A DNA stretch of 59,396 nucleotides from Mesostigma viride (taxonomy: Eukaryota; Streptophyta; Mesostigmatophyceae; Mesostigmatales; Mesostigmataceae): NCBI GenBank assembly GCA_009746045.1, contig RPFO01001671.1, positions 1 through 59,396 on the forward strand, in the 5' to 3' direction. The number at the start of each line of letters is the position of its first letter. Position 1 is the first letter of the stretch. The translations under genes and the position numbers were made by a program. A model generated the notes under the pieces. The model worked only from the letters and a program-made list of their open reading frames with translations, ran no database searches and was not told the DNA's origin. Positions 35,253-44,530 of this stretch are shown here, one piece after another.

Positions 35253-35516
35253 TTTACAAAGATGGTGAGAGAATTGGTATACATTTTTATCAAGGGGCTC
35301 ATGTCTGACTCAATGAGCTGCGGAGAGATCACGGAAGGGCAGCGAGAGCACATCAAGCAGTTCATTCGACAAGTCACGCGTCTGCCGGGGAGCGTCATCG
35401 GGGAAGCGCTGGACAGTGTATGCCACGAGCTGTATGAAATGGAGTGCCCGCCGTCAGACCCCGTATCCTTCTCGGACTGGCTCACCACCAACCTGTGCGC
35501 CAGGTTGGTGATGTGA
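35238..35516 (+). CDS. Small helical protein
   Basis: This is a 92-residue protein from the ATG at 35238. It is almost entirely amphipathic helix (FTKMVRELVYIFIKGLMS, REHIKQFIRQVTRLPGSV, GEALDSVCHELYEMECPP). No family is recognised. The start sits within the first codons of the divergent gene at 35252. Confidence 0.5.
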   Translation: MSLAHFTKMVRELVYIFIKGLMSDSMSCGEITEGQREHIKQFIRQVTRLPGSVIGEALDSVCHELYEMECPPSDPVSFSDWLTTNLCARLVM

Positions 35517-35655
35517 TGCCTTTAAGGAGAGGCTCTGTATCGCCCGCTACGGAAGCGTCATTGGAGCTTGGCAACTAATTCGGGGCCGTACTAAAGCTCG
35601 AGTAGCCTTAGTGCGCTATCAACTGTGGGGGGGGGGCGCGGATGGGGCGGGGGGG

Positions 35656-35801
35656 GCGAGTTTCTTTCAGTCTGCTTATCAAGTTAGCCAGCGATGTTCG
35701 GGGCTGGGGCTGGGGTGCCACGGGGGGGATGGGCGAGTTTCTTTCAGTCTGCTTATCAAGTTAGCCAGCGATGTTCGGGGCTGGGGCTGGGGTGCCACGG
35801 G
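35656..35801. repeat. Two-copy tandem repeat, 77-bp unit
   Basis: Units at 35656-35732 and 35733-35801 share GCGAGTTTCTTTCAGTCTGC, then a run through CAAGTTAGCCAGCGATGTTC and a G-rich end; the second copy is nearly identical. It lies in the 3' end of the minus-strand gene and duplicates a TSLANLISRLKETRP peptide once the frame break in 35722-35728 is allowed for. Confidence 0.8.
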
Positions 35802-36677
35802 TGGGGGGGTCTTCTTCTTGACAACTCCCGTCTTCTTTTTTCTGTCCGGTGTCGGGTTGCTCTGTACCTCCGGCTCTCCCTCCTCCTCCTCGTTCTCCAG
35901 TCTTCGTGCAGACAGTTGATCGACCATAAACATCTGCTTTTTTGTGATAGGACCCGTGCGGCGAGGGGCAACGCACTTGGCTTCCACTTTGCTGAGCGGG
36001 GCGTGCATCATTATGCTCGTACCGTCGTCCTCCTTAAACGGGATAAGCCCGTATGCGTTATGGTAGTAGTTCACCAAGCTCAGGTTGTAGTGGATACTGC
36101 ATACAAACTCCTTCAGCTTATTTAAGCTGCGTTTTTTAATCTCTTTTGCCAGAGCCCGTTTTGTGGCTGGAAATTTGTCGAGCTCCTTCGAGAGTTGAGC
36201 GAATGTAAACTTCTCATACGGATCGGGATCCCTGCAATCGCCCCCGCTTGCCTCCAGCACTAGCCGGGGCGGGGGTTTTGGTCTCATTTGCCCCTTCAAT
36301 CTATTGATGGCGTAACAGAGGATTCGCTTACCCACTCCCGCAAATTTGACTTGTTCTTCTTCCGAGCTTGAATCCCACAACTCTTGTGTACGCACGTAAA
36401 ACCATGACAAGTATATATAATTTTCACTTGGACGGACCTCCAAATCCACGTACACAATGACAGGACCGCCTATCAAGCTGTGTTTACTCCTATACGCTTG
36501 GTGTATCCGGTCGACAAGGGGTGACTCGTACCCGTCTGGTATGGGGATTGTGAGTTTCATGTACGATCTCCCGTTCGTCTGCTCGTACAAACGAAACTGG
36601 TGACCGTTGATAGTAGGCAAGGGGAAATTGAGGACCTCTGACCAAGGAGGGGGGGTCCACTTTTTTCTTTTAGCCAT
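35679..36677 (-). CDS. GNAT-like acetyltransferase-fold protein with repeated Pro-rich tail
   Basis: This is a 332-residue protein as read; the true C terminus is uncertain because of G-runs at 35722-35728 and further downstream. The core shows beta strands NYIYLSWFYVRTQE, then FAGVGKRILCYAINRLKG (like the acetyl-CoA pyrophosphate-binding motif A of GNAT enzymes), PRLVLEASGG, and SLVNYYHNAYGLIPF near the end. This order is what I would expect of giant-virus GNAT-like proteins. An 80-residue Pro/Lys-rich tail follows with tandem copies of a short peptide. Acetyltransferase activity is inferred from fold pattern only. Confidence 0.5.
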   Translation of the reverse strand: MAKRKKWTPPPWSEVLNFPLPTINGHQFRLYEQTNGRSYMKLTIPIPDGYESPLVDRIHQAYRSKHSLIGGPVIVYVDLEVRPSENYIYLSWFYVRTQELWDSSSEEEQVKFAGVGKRILCYAINRLKGQMRPKPPPRLVLEASGGDCRDPDPYEKFTFAQLSKELDKFPATKRALAKEIKKRSLNKLKEFVCSIHYNLSLVNYYHNAYGLIPFKEDDGTSIMMHAPLSKVEAKCVAPRRTGPITKKQMFMVDQLSARRLENEEEEGEPEVQSNPTPDRKKKTGVVKKKTPPPVAPQPQPRTSLANLISRLKETRPSPPWHPSPSPEHRWLT

Positions 36678-36738
36678 TATGTTAACGGTAGGTGTATAAT
36701 ACGCACATGTCTTTTTTTGTGAAGGCTAATGTATACGG

Positions 36739-37299
36739 ATGTCGTCTCTTCAAGCGACCAATCCCTTGGCACTGGCGCCAGGCCAGACGACCCATCGCGT
36801 TCTGATCACCGGCACTAACAAGCCAGGGGAGACCACGTTCATGCTCCCCGCGCCTGTCCTCAACGTGGAGACCTGTCGGGTCGTTTACGCACAGATACCG
36901 GCCGTGTCGACGAGGACGAGCGCGGTCAGGCTCATGCTTGGGGATCGAGAGGTGGAGAAGGTGCAGACCGCCGTCCCCACCGCCATCCCAGCCACACCGC
37001 CGCCGCTGCCACCGCCGCCACCACCGCCTGCGCCCCCTCCCGTACGCGCGGAGCCCGCGGGCTCGTTTAAGAAGGACTTCTTTATCGGCAAGGCCCACTT
37101 CTTTGTCGTCCCGAACGGCATCGAAATTTACCAACCCCATTCGCCCATGGACGACTCCGCCGCATTCACCCCGCCTCTTGTCTGCGTGTCCACGGTGACG
37201 GTCGAGATCTACGAGCTGCCGTCCACGGAGAGAGAGTTAATGGATCTAGGCAGTGACACCTTTGCCATCTTGTTGGAGTTCACGTCAAGGCGCAGGTGA
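36739..37299 (+). CDS. Hypothetical protein with internal poly-proline hinge
   Basis: This is a 186-residue protein. A beta-rich N-terminal part (THRVLITGTNKPGETTFMLP, CRVVYAQIPAVSTRTS) and a beta-rich C-terminal part (KAHFFVVPNGIEIY, VSTVTVEIYELPS) are joined by a hinge of about 20 prolines with few other residues. The two-lobed layout and the neighbouring fibre gene suggest a structural or capsid-associated protein. No family is recognised. GTGTATAATACG lies upstream. Confidence 0.6.
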   Translation: MSSLQATNPLALAPGQTTHRVLITGTNKPGETTFMLPAPVLNVETCRVVYAQIPAVSTRTSAVRLMLGDREVEKVQTAVPTAIPATPPPLPPPPPPPAPPPVRAEPAGSFKKDFFIGKAHFFVVPNGIEIYQPHSPMDDSAAFTPPLVCVSTVTVEIYELPSTERELMDLGSDTFAILLEFTSRRR

Positions 37300-37351
37300 A
37301 ATAAAAAACGACCCTTTCGCCTGTGGTCTGTGAAAAAAAAAAGCTAACCCT

Positions 37352-37360
37352 ACTGTATAC
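37352..37360 (+). promoter_or_regulatory. ACTGTATA promoter-like box
   Basis: TACTGTATACAACAC lies 18-26 bp upstream of the ATG of the fibre gene at 37378. It shares its core with the boxes near 6882 and 27270. Confidence 0.4.
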
Positions 37361-37377
37361 AACACAGGTCACTAAAT

Positions 37378-39776
37378 ATGGCGACTCTTTGCGAAAACCT
37401 CGGAGCCTCAAAGTTGCGCCGTGTGCTTGCGAACGAGATCTTGGGAGACACCGCGAGTAGCGCGAGTGTCAAGGACCTCACCATCCAGGCGCAGGACAAG
37501 ATCGTCATCAAGCCCAATGGCGGACAGGGATCCAGTGTCTCCAAGCTCGTCACCGTCCTCGGAAACACCAACATCTCCGGGACCCTGACAGTCGGCGCGC
37601 TGGACTTCTCCGGGGCAGCCCAGATTGAGGCAGTGCAGATTGACGGAAGCGACATCTCCACCGCCCACAACGTGCTGTCCCTCGCCGCGGCCCAGAGTGT
37701 GCGCGTCGAGGATGTGGTGTTCACCAACAACCAGATGGCGCCGGCAAGCGACACCAACCTCGTGCTCGCCGCGGGCGCCACTTCCTCCGTCGTCGTGGAG
37801 GGCGTCACCGTCACCGACAACGCCGTCAGCACCTCCTCCGGCGCTCTCACGCTCTCCGCCCAGTCGGGGACGGTGCAGGTGGAGAACGTAACCTTCACTG
37901 ACAGCGCCATCGACACCTCGTCCGGTGCACTGACGCTGGCGTCCGCCGCAGGCACCGTGCAGGTTGAGAACATCGTCTTCACGGACTCTGCTCTCACCCC
38001 GTCGTCGGATGCCGACATCTCCATCACCGCCGGCGCCACCAAGTCCGTCATCCTAGAGAACGTCAAGGTCACCGACAACACCGTCAGCACGTCCGCCGAT
38101 GGCCTCTCCCTCACGTCCGCCGCCGGCACCGTGCAGGTCGAGGATGTCGTGTTCACTGACGCGGCCCTGACCGTTGCCAGCGGTGACCTGTCTATCACCG
38201 CCGGCACTGGCTCTTCCGTCATCCTAGAGAACGTGACCGTCGCCGACAATGCCGTCAGCACCTCTTCCGGTGCCCTCACTCTGGCGTCCGCCGCCGGCAC
38301 CGTGCAGGTCGAGGATGTGGTGTTCACTGACGCGGCCCTCGCCCCGTCCACCGACGTTGACATCTCCATCACAGCCGGCGCCACCAAGTCCGTCATTCTA
38401 GAGAACGTCAAGGTCACCGACAACACCGTCAGCACCAGTGCCAACAGCCTCTCAATCACGTCCGCCGCTGGCACGGTCGCCGTCGAGGATGTCACCTTCA
38501 CGGACAGCGCCCTCACCACCTCCAACAACGTCATGTCGCTGGACGCCGCCGTCTCCGTCGACATCAAGAAGGACCTCGTGCTCACCTCCACCGCCGGCGG
38601 CAGCGGAAAGGTCACCACCTCCGCCGGCCAGCTCGAGCTCACCTCGGCGTCCGGTGTCGTCAAGATCACCGGCAACCTGGAGGTGCAGGGTACCTTGAAC
38701 AGCGTCACCACCACCGAGACCAACGTGTCCGTGGTCGACAAGACCATGACCCTCGCGTTCGTCGAGGGAAGCGGCAGCACCAACGCGAATGCCAACGGTG
38801 GCGGTATCTTCATGGACGGCAACTCCGACTTCTCGGACCGCGCCCTTACATGGCACATGGGCGCGGGCGAGACTTCCCAGGACAAGGGCGACAACACCGG
38901 GTCGTACTGGCACATCGAGGGTGGCCAGCTGATGTTCTCCCGCACCATCGCGCTCGGTGACAGGTACGCGCCAGGCACCAACGTGTTGCTGTCCTCGCTG
39001 GCCTCCGGCGCGGACGACACGCGCTGGGAGTTCACCTCCGGCGCCACCGCCGAAGTGGGGTCTAAGGTGATGACGCTCACCGGGGGGCGACCGTCTCCAG
39101 TGGTGTGTTGAAGGTCAACGATTCGGGGACGCAGAGCGGGTCGTGTGCCACCGCCATGCCCCACGGTTCGTTCAGTCTCATTGCCAAGGTCGCTCCCAAG
39201 GCCGACCTGTCCAACTCCGTCGCCAACGGTCTTGTTCTGCTGTCGTACGCGGGTGCCGGCGCCACCACCACCGTCACGGTCACCAACGGTGGTCGTCTCA
39301 CCCTGTCTGACGGCACCGCGAGCGCTGAGAGCACCTATAGCATTCTGAGCACCGAGTCCTTCACGCTGGCTCTGGTCCGTGACGGCACCTCGACCATGGT
39401 GTACTTGAACGGCGTCTCGGTCGCCGTCATTGCCACCTCCGTTGATGTCGGCGCCTCACCCACTCTGACACTGGGACCGGGCAAGAACCAGGTCGGCTAC
39501 TCCATCTGGTTTGATGACGTGCGCGTGAACGCCGCCGTCATCACCGCCGCTAACACACAGCTATACGGTTACAAGGAGATGTACGCCGCGGATCAGGTCG
39601 TCACGTACGGATTCCGCATTGGCAACGACGAGAGCATGCAGCTCGTGAAGGTGCGCGGGTCGGGATCCCACAGCCGCGCCCTGATGAAGCCGGCCCCGAA
39701 CACAATCACCGCCAGCAACAGCATGGGCGCGATCGACTCGACAACGCTGGATGTCGTGTCTGAGTCGCTGAACTAG
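37378..39776 (+). CDS. Repeat fibre protein with LamG-like head (one frame break)
   Basis: The N terminus (VKDLTIQAQDKIVIKPNGG) matches that of the second fibre at 54651 and probably anchors the fibre. Between about residues 90 and 440 tandem units of roughly 35 residues repeat VEDVVFTDAAL, SITAG, VILENVKVTDN and VSTS, typical of a trimeric beta-helical shaft. After a small domain with ALTWHMGAGETSQDKGD, the frame breaks in the G-run 39082-39087; the second part (from 39105) contains a LamG/concanavalin-like domain (HGSFSLIAKV, LALVRDGTSTMVYLNGVSV, WFDDVRVN). A conserved C-terminal end reads MQLVKVRGSG. The likely role is host attachment at the virion surface. Confidence 0.8.
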
Positions 39777-40052
39777 AACTGGTTCTTATAGCATATCGGT
39801 AGTAGCATTTCTGTGCTTGTATGGTAGCTCTCAATTTATTGTCTGTTGAATTGAATAATTATTAATAACAAATCGTCATTTGCACCGAAAACATGTGTTT
39901 ATTAAAAATTGTCTTAATACCCCTTCATGCGGCTGTCTAGCTTGGGTTAAGCGCGTCCCTAGCCTGTTTAGCCGCGGCCTTCTTGGCAGGGGTGCTGGAA
40001 TATAGGACATAGAGTGAGCCGGTGTGGAAGCATGAGATGCGATCGTTCCCGG

Positions 40053-41500
40053 TTAAGGAGCGGAGGGAGCGGGCAATGCAAGGACTTGTTTCTTATGGAA
40101 CTTCATCCCTTTTAGCATTTTACCCTGTTCCGTTTCCATATAACTTTCCCTTTCCTTCTTGTGCTGTAACTTGAGCATCTCCTTAGCACGTAAGGCAATG
40201 GATTTCTCCACGGCGGTCAGTCTCCGTAGCTGCGGGCCCTTTATCATGTTCCGCTTCCCAGAACGAAGCGTGTCACGCAAAAGAGGGGTGTCGTGTGTGA
40301 TCTCGATCACTCGACCAATAGCATACTGAGCACCGTTGAGAGCTTTCAATGTTGCGAGGTCAAACCTCTTCCGTATTCTTGCTTTCTGTTCGGTAAACTG
40401 CTGGAGTGTCTGTCCTTTTTTTATAAGCATCGGCACTTTAGGCCCTGGTAACACGGTCGCAGCTAGGTGCACGAGAGAGTCGAATGCTCGCAGGAGTAAC
40501 TGGTTTTTCCTCCCCAGTATGGCCCCAAGTGTCTTGTTATTGATATGTCCATAATCGCCGTCGTCCGAAAGCACGACCTTGCCACCCTTCTTGGCGTCAG
40601 ATGACTTGATGTATTCTAACTGTGACGCGTCCGACTTCCATTTTGGTACGAAGGCGTACATTTTTTTACCGTTTAGGTCGACCTCCACCTCTCGTAAATA
40701 ATCTGTAAGCCTGCCCGTTTTTTCATACCCCCGCTCAACCGTTTCTGCTCCCAAATCTCTGAACTCGGCGTCGGCACGCACTGACGCCGTTCTGAAAACA
40801 TCCGTCTCTCCCGTCGATTGTCTGTTCTCTAACTTTGCCACCAACATTCTCATTTCGTGTTCGTTTTCGTTCAGCCGACGCGTGAGCTCGCGAAGTTTTG
40901 CCCCCAAAGCTTCGTGCTCTCCCTCCAGTGTGCCAAACATGGGCGGCATCTCAAGGCGTGGTGGGGGGCATTCTTCTTTCGTCCGCCCATTCCCTTCCCC
41001 TGCCTATACCGGAGGGCTTGTTCCGCGGTTTTGATCCGATTCATCGCGTTTTCTCGTGCCCTCATCTCATTTTGGATCTCTGCGTACTTTGCTCGCATCC
41101 AGTTGTTCCTCTCCACCGTCGCGTCCATTTGAAGCATAATGTATGCAACACTGCCAGGTATAACGTCCTCGCCCAATGACAGCGCGTTTGGGACAGTGTC
41201 CTCATCGATTCCAACATCGGGCACGTTCTCCTCCGTTAGAGGCGTCATTCTGCGCATTTCCACATTGATTGCCAGTTGGCGGATCTTAGCTTCGTCCTTT
41301 GTCTGTCCAATATTCTGGCGGTATCGCCGATACAAGGCGTCCATAAGAAGATCAAGCGATTCTCTGTCTCGACTAAGGAACTCGAAGAACAGACGTGATG
41401 GCGGGACGTTTTGTAGCAAGTGTATTGTGTTATTGTGAAGGACCCGGAGAGGAGAATCCGCCTTGAGGACTCTGTTTGCGTGTTTTGGAAGCTTCGTCAT
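40053..41500 (-). CDS. Helical/coiled-coil protein, two overlapping frames joined at a G-run
   Basis: The first part opens at the ATG at 41500 (MTKLPKHANRVLKADS) and is helix-rich. In the run 40963-40968 one added base moves the frame into the second part (PPMFGTLEGEHEALGAKLRE), which continues as a coiled coil (LTRRLNENEHEMRMLVAKLE) and a basic C-terminal region rich in Lys (MLKLQHKKERESYMETEQGK). A further one-base shift near the end would extend it to 39938 with a basic Ala/Lys tail (TPAKKAAAKQARDALNPS). No family is recognised. A virion-core or scaffold role is possible. Confidence 0.55.
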
Positions 41501-41756
41501 GACCCCCCCCCCCAAAGGGGGTGTTTGATAAGAGCGGCGTTGATACGGGTCTCAGTCGGCACGAACCCCAGTGCCCCCGCGTCTACTTTCGGAAGCGTGC
41601 TTAAAAGCGTACCCATGAAGGGACCGGCCTTAGCAAGCGTGTTTGCTACACCGAACACATGGAGCTGCGTGCCCGGAGCCCCCCCCGCCCTGTTGTGTTG
41701 TGTGCCAGTTCTGCTGCCCTGCTTAAAGACAGAGCTGTTTCTGTTACCCCTGACAT
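41501..41756 (-). CDS. Probable small gene disrupted at a G-run
   Basis: An ATG at 41756 opens MSGVTETALSLSRAAELAHN, which stops early as read. One extra base in the 8-base run 41679-41686 gives a continuous frame (THVF-like GTQLHVFGVANTLAKAG, then LLSTLPKVDAGALGFVPTET) up to the long G-run at 41503-41513 next to the following ATG. The reading is Ala/Leu/Thr-rich and looks coding; without the correction there is no good gene in this 256-bp gap. Confidence 0.4.
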
Positions 41757-41792
41757 GTGCACATAATATAGTACATGCACTTTTTTTTTTGT

Positions 41793-42580
41793 TTAATCTC
41801 GGAGTCTCAACATGGGGTCCTTATACATGTCGACCTCTGGTTGTTGACGGGTAGGCTTCTTTTTTGCCTTGGTAGACGGATTCTTTTCCTGTTCGGTCTT
41901 CCACCATTTCCGCACCGCGCTCATGGTGACCTTTGCCCCATCAGATGGTACATATCCCGACCTCTCAATAAGTTTCGCCAGGTCTCGCGCCCTTGCAATC
42001 GCCACAGGATAGTCGAGGCATTCGTTGTTCTTCCTCCTTCTCGCAAGCCCCCCGCGGACAGAGCCCCGCATCCCTTCTTCTCGCGTGAAATTCGTACACC
42101 AGGAATCACCGTCACGCCCGTGCACTCGCCCTTGGCCTGCCGGGCATGTAGAGCCTTGAGCGTTACGGGGCATTGATACCGACGGGATTTGAACAACCCC
42201 CGGGCCTGGGCCATCGCCATAGTGATATCTTGGCACTCCGGCGGCTTCATGTTCCACCGTCTCCTGAGCCCCGCGGCCTTCAACTCATCGCAGGGCTTCC
42301 TTGGGCGCGCAGTCTTCCGAGTTTTCGCCCACGTACGCACACCGCGCTTGGTGACCCTCTTCCCATTAAGCGGGGCCTTGTATCCCGTCTTTTGGACCAA
42401 GTCCGCAAGTTCTGCTTGCTTTAGCGCCCTCTCCATCCGTGCAAAGTCGGAATCATCCCGCGCCCTCTTTTGACGCGGCTTACGACCCCTAGTGGCTACT
42501 GGAGGCATGATGGCCATCGGGATCTCCAACTCGCCCAACGGCACGCCAAGCACCTCATCAGCTCGAAACACGTGTCGCAT
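41793..42580 (-). CDS. Basic repeat protein (one frame break)
   Basis: Two frames (42580-41921 and the part ending at 41793) join with one base added in the run 42048-42053. The joined protein has an internally repeated module: AELADLVQKTGYKAPLNGKR then VTKRGVRTWAKT, matched later by RDLAKLIERSGYVPSDGAKV then TMSAVRKWWKTE; and LKAAGLRRRWNMKPPECQDI matched by LARRRKNNECLDYPVAIARA. The L...TGY....G..VT...VR.W pattern suggests a small DNA-binding helical unit. It is Arg/Lys-rich throughout. It is probably nucleic-acid binding; no named family is recognised. Confidence 0.55.
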
Positions 42581-42681
42581 TTTGGTATGATACTAGTAAT
42601 GCCCATTTTTTTTTTTGACCGCGTGTACAAAGCTGACTTTTGTTTCTTGGCCATCATCATCTTTCACGTGGCTCTGAAGCG

Positions 42682-43872
42682 ATGAGCACGTCCGACCCTG
42701 TCCGCTTGCCCTCCCTCGCGGACACCATGGACATTGTCACGCCACAGCGCCCGCCGCCGGTGTGTGTCAAGGTGAAGCTGGAGCACCTGGACGTGGACAG
42801 GAAGACTCTCGCTAGGCTAGTGTGCGAGTTCGTGGACACCTGCCTGACCCCCTCCTCCCACATGGTGGACTGGCCGCACGTCAAGCAGGACCTTGGTCCC
42901 GCCCTGAACGCGTTCTTGGAGATGAAAGGTTTCCCCCTGTATGACATCTCCGTCTTGAACGGGATGGACTCTGGTGGGAAAACCGAAGAAATGCGCATGT
43001 GGGTGGCGATCCTGTCCGCCAGGGGGGGCATCCTTGCGCGCGTTTCGACCCCAGCATACGTCACGGAGCCCTCAACGAGTTGGTACTGGCTGCAAAACGT
43101 TGCCATTGTCTCACCCCTCCCCAGGCCCCGTCCCGAGTTAGCCCCGTTCCCCATGTGGTTTGATGGGGACCGGTACTTCGCAGGGAGGGACGCCGCCAAT
43201 TGGAAGAAGGAGATGAGGCAGTGGATGGTGAAGTACGCCTCAGAGCACGGGCTCTTCACGGAGATCGATGAGACGGAAGAGGCGTTCCTGGACGAGTGTC
43301 ACGGATTCCCGGAGATCGAATTGGCGGATCTCAAAGGATTGCGACAGGTCCGCTCCCATATCTACCGCATGGGAGGTGCGGCACCCGTCTGGATGAACAA
43401 GTGGATAAAGGAGCTTAGGGAAAAGCTCACCAATTCCTTTAGCAAGGTGCAGGGGTCGTCGCACAAGTGGAGGCCGAAGGATGACCCCCAAGCCGACGCA
43501 CTGACGGCCAGGCTCGGGTGGCGGTCTATCCAGGAGGAGGAAAACGACATCGGGGGGGAAGTCGACCGCCACGACAACGAGACGGAGCCGGCATTGGAAG
43601 TGGACTCTCTAGGCAGCACGATGCGGCTGTTCCTCACCCATAGCGATCTTGTGGTGCTGAAGAAAGGCAGTTTTGTGCCGCTGTCGGATTTCAGAAAGAT
43701 GTTCTTTGTCGATTTCCTTGGTCACAAGTCGACCTTCACCAAGAGGGTTCCGTCTGCCCATCTCGCAGACCTAGTGGCCCCTTATGGAGGGAAGATAACC
43801 GGAAATGTACGCATGGCAGAAGACCTCACCGGTCGCCGCACGGTGTGGGTGACCGGAGTGGATAAGAAGTGA
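42682..43872 (+). CDS. Hypothetical protein, about 396 residues
   Basis: The start is the ATG at 42682. The protein is soluble and of mixed composition, with Trp-rich segments (RMWVAILSARGGILARVS, STSWYWLQNVAIVSPLP, WKKEMRQWMVKYASEHG). A Pro-rich patch lies near residue 150. No catalytic motif or family is recognised. It is uninterrupted and has strong coding character, so it is a real gene of unknown role. Confidence 0.7.
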   Translation: MSTSDPVRLPSLADTMDIVTPQRPPPVCVKVKLEHLDVDRKTLARLVCEFVDTCLTPSSHMVDWPHVKQDLGPALNAFLEMKGFPLYDISVLNGMDSGGKTEEMRMWVAILSARGGILARVSTPAYVTEPSTSWYWLQNVAIVSPLPRPRPELAPFPMWFDGDRYFAGRDAANWKKEMRQWMVKYASEHGLFTEIDETEEAFLDECHGFPEIELADLKGLRQVRSHIYRMGGAAPVWMNKWIKELREKLTNSFSKVQGSSHKWRPKDDPQADALTARLGWRSIQEEENDIGGEVDRHDNETEPALEVDSLGSTMRLFLTHSDLVVLKKGSFVPLSDFRKMFFVDFLGHKSTFTKRVPSAHLADLVAPYGGKITGNVRMAEDLTGRRTVWVTGVDKK

Positions 43873-43984
43873 TGTTTAAAGTGTGTGTATTCAATTCAAT
43901 CAATTACAATGACCACTGGTCTCTATGAAAACATGCACACCAAGTAGCGCGGACAGAGTGTTATTTTTTTCATCCATTAAACGA

Positions 43985-44391
43985 CTAAAAACAGCAAAAA
44001 TAGCGGGAGGTTCTCCACCAAGGGTCGGAAAGCGGTAAAACCATGCCCTTGTGGATGGTCACTCTGAAGCGATGACTCTTGCACACAAAGCGAACAAAAT
44101 GCAGGTATGAGGGGGGTATGTTTGTAGAGGCGCCCCCCCTAAAGAGGTGCAGCTCCAAGGTGTATCCTGGGTACTCCATCTTGTAAGAAGCAAGCTCGGA
44201 CACCCCCTGTTCCCACTTGGTCCACTCTTTCACCACGATGACCCTGCGGTGCTTGTCATCCAGCAGGAACGAGCCTTTTATGCCCCCCCGTTGCCCACGA
44301 CCGCCTCTCTCCTGCCCCCGACTTCCTTCATGTATGACGACTGTGCGCTGTGCAACTCTTCCAGTTCTAGGTCGCACACTTCTGGAGACAT
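43985..44391 (-). CDS. Small hypothetical protein (one frame break)
   Basis: From the ATG at 44391 (MSPEVCDLELEELHSAQS) the frame stops in a G-rich stretch; one added base in the run 44283-44289 continues into SFLLDDKHRRVIVVKEWTKW and GYTLELHLFRGGAS, ending at 43985. About 135 residues, beta-rich C-terminal half. Upstream sequence in the same frame is open, so the start could be earlier. No family is recognised. Confidence 0.45.
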
Positions 44392-44530
44392 GTATACCAA
44401 CAGATTTACATATAATACCACCCACGAGGGGGGCTGACCCCCTCGCAGACATAGTGCCCCCTTAAGAAGTGATGTATTGAATGCGTGTATCAAATAAAAA
44501 ACCGCATGCCATTGTGAATAAAACACCCTC

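Noticed and set aside
35656-35801. WH2-type actin-binding repeats in the tandem-repeat tail
   Set aside because: The repeated TSLANLISRLKETRP peptide follows proline stretches as WH2 motifs do, but lacks the LKKV-type end and typical spacing.
37350-39164. A 604-codon open frame antisense to the first fibre gene
   Set aside because: It mirrors the GC-rich, repetitive codons of the fibre repeats. The sense strand gives clear beta-helix repeats, while the antisense product is low-complexity Ser/Thr/Val without domain logic.
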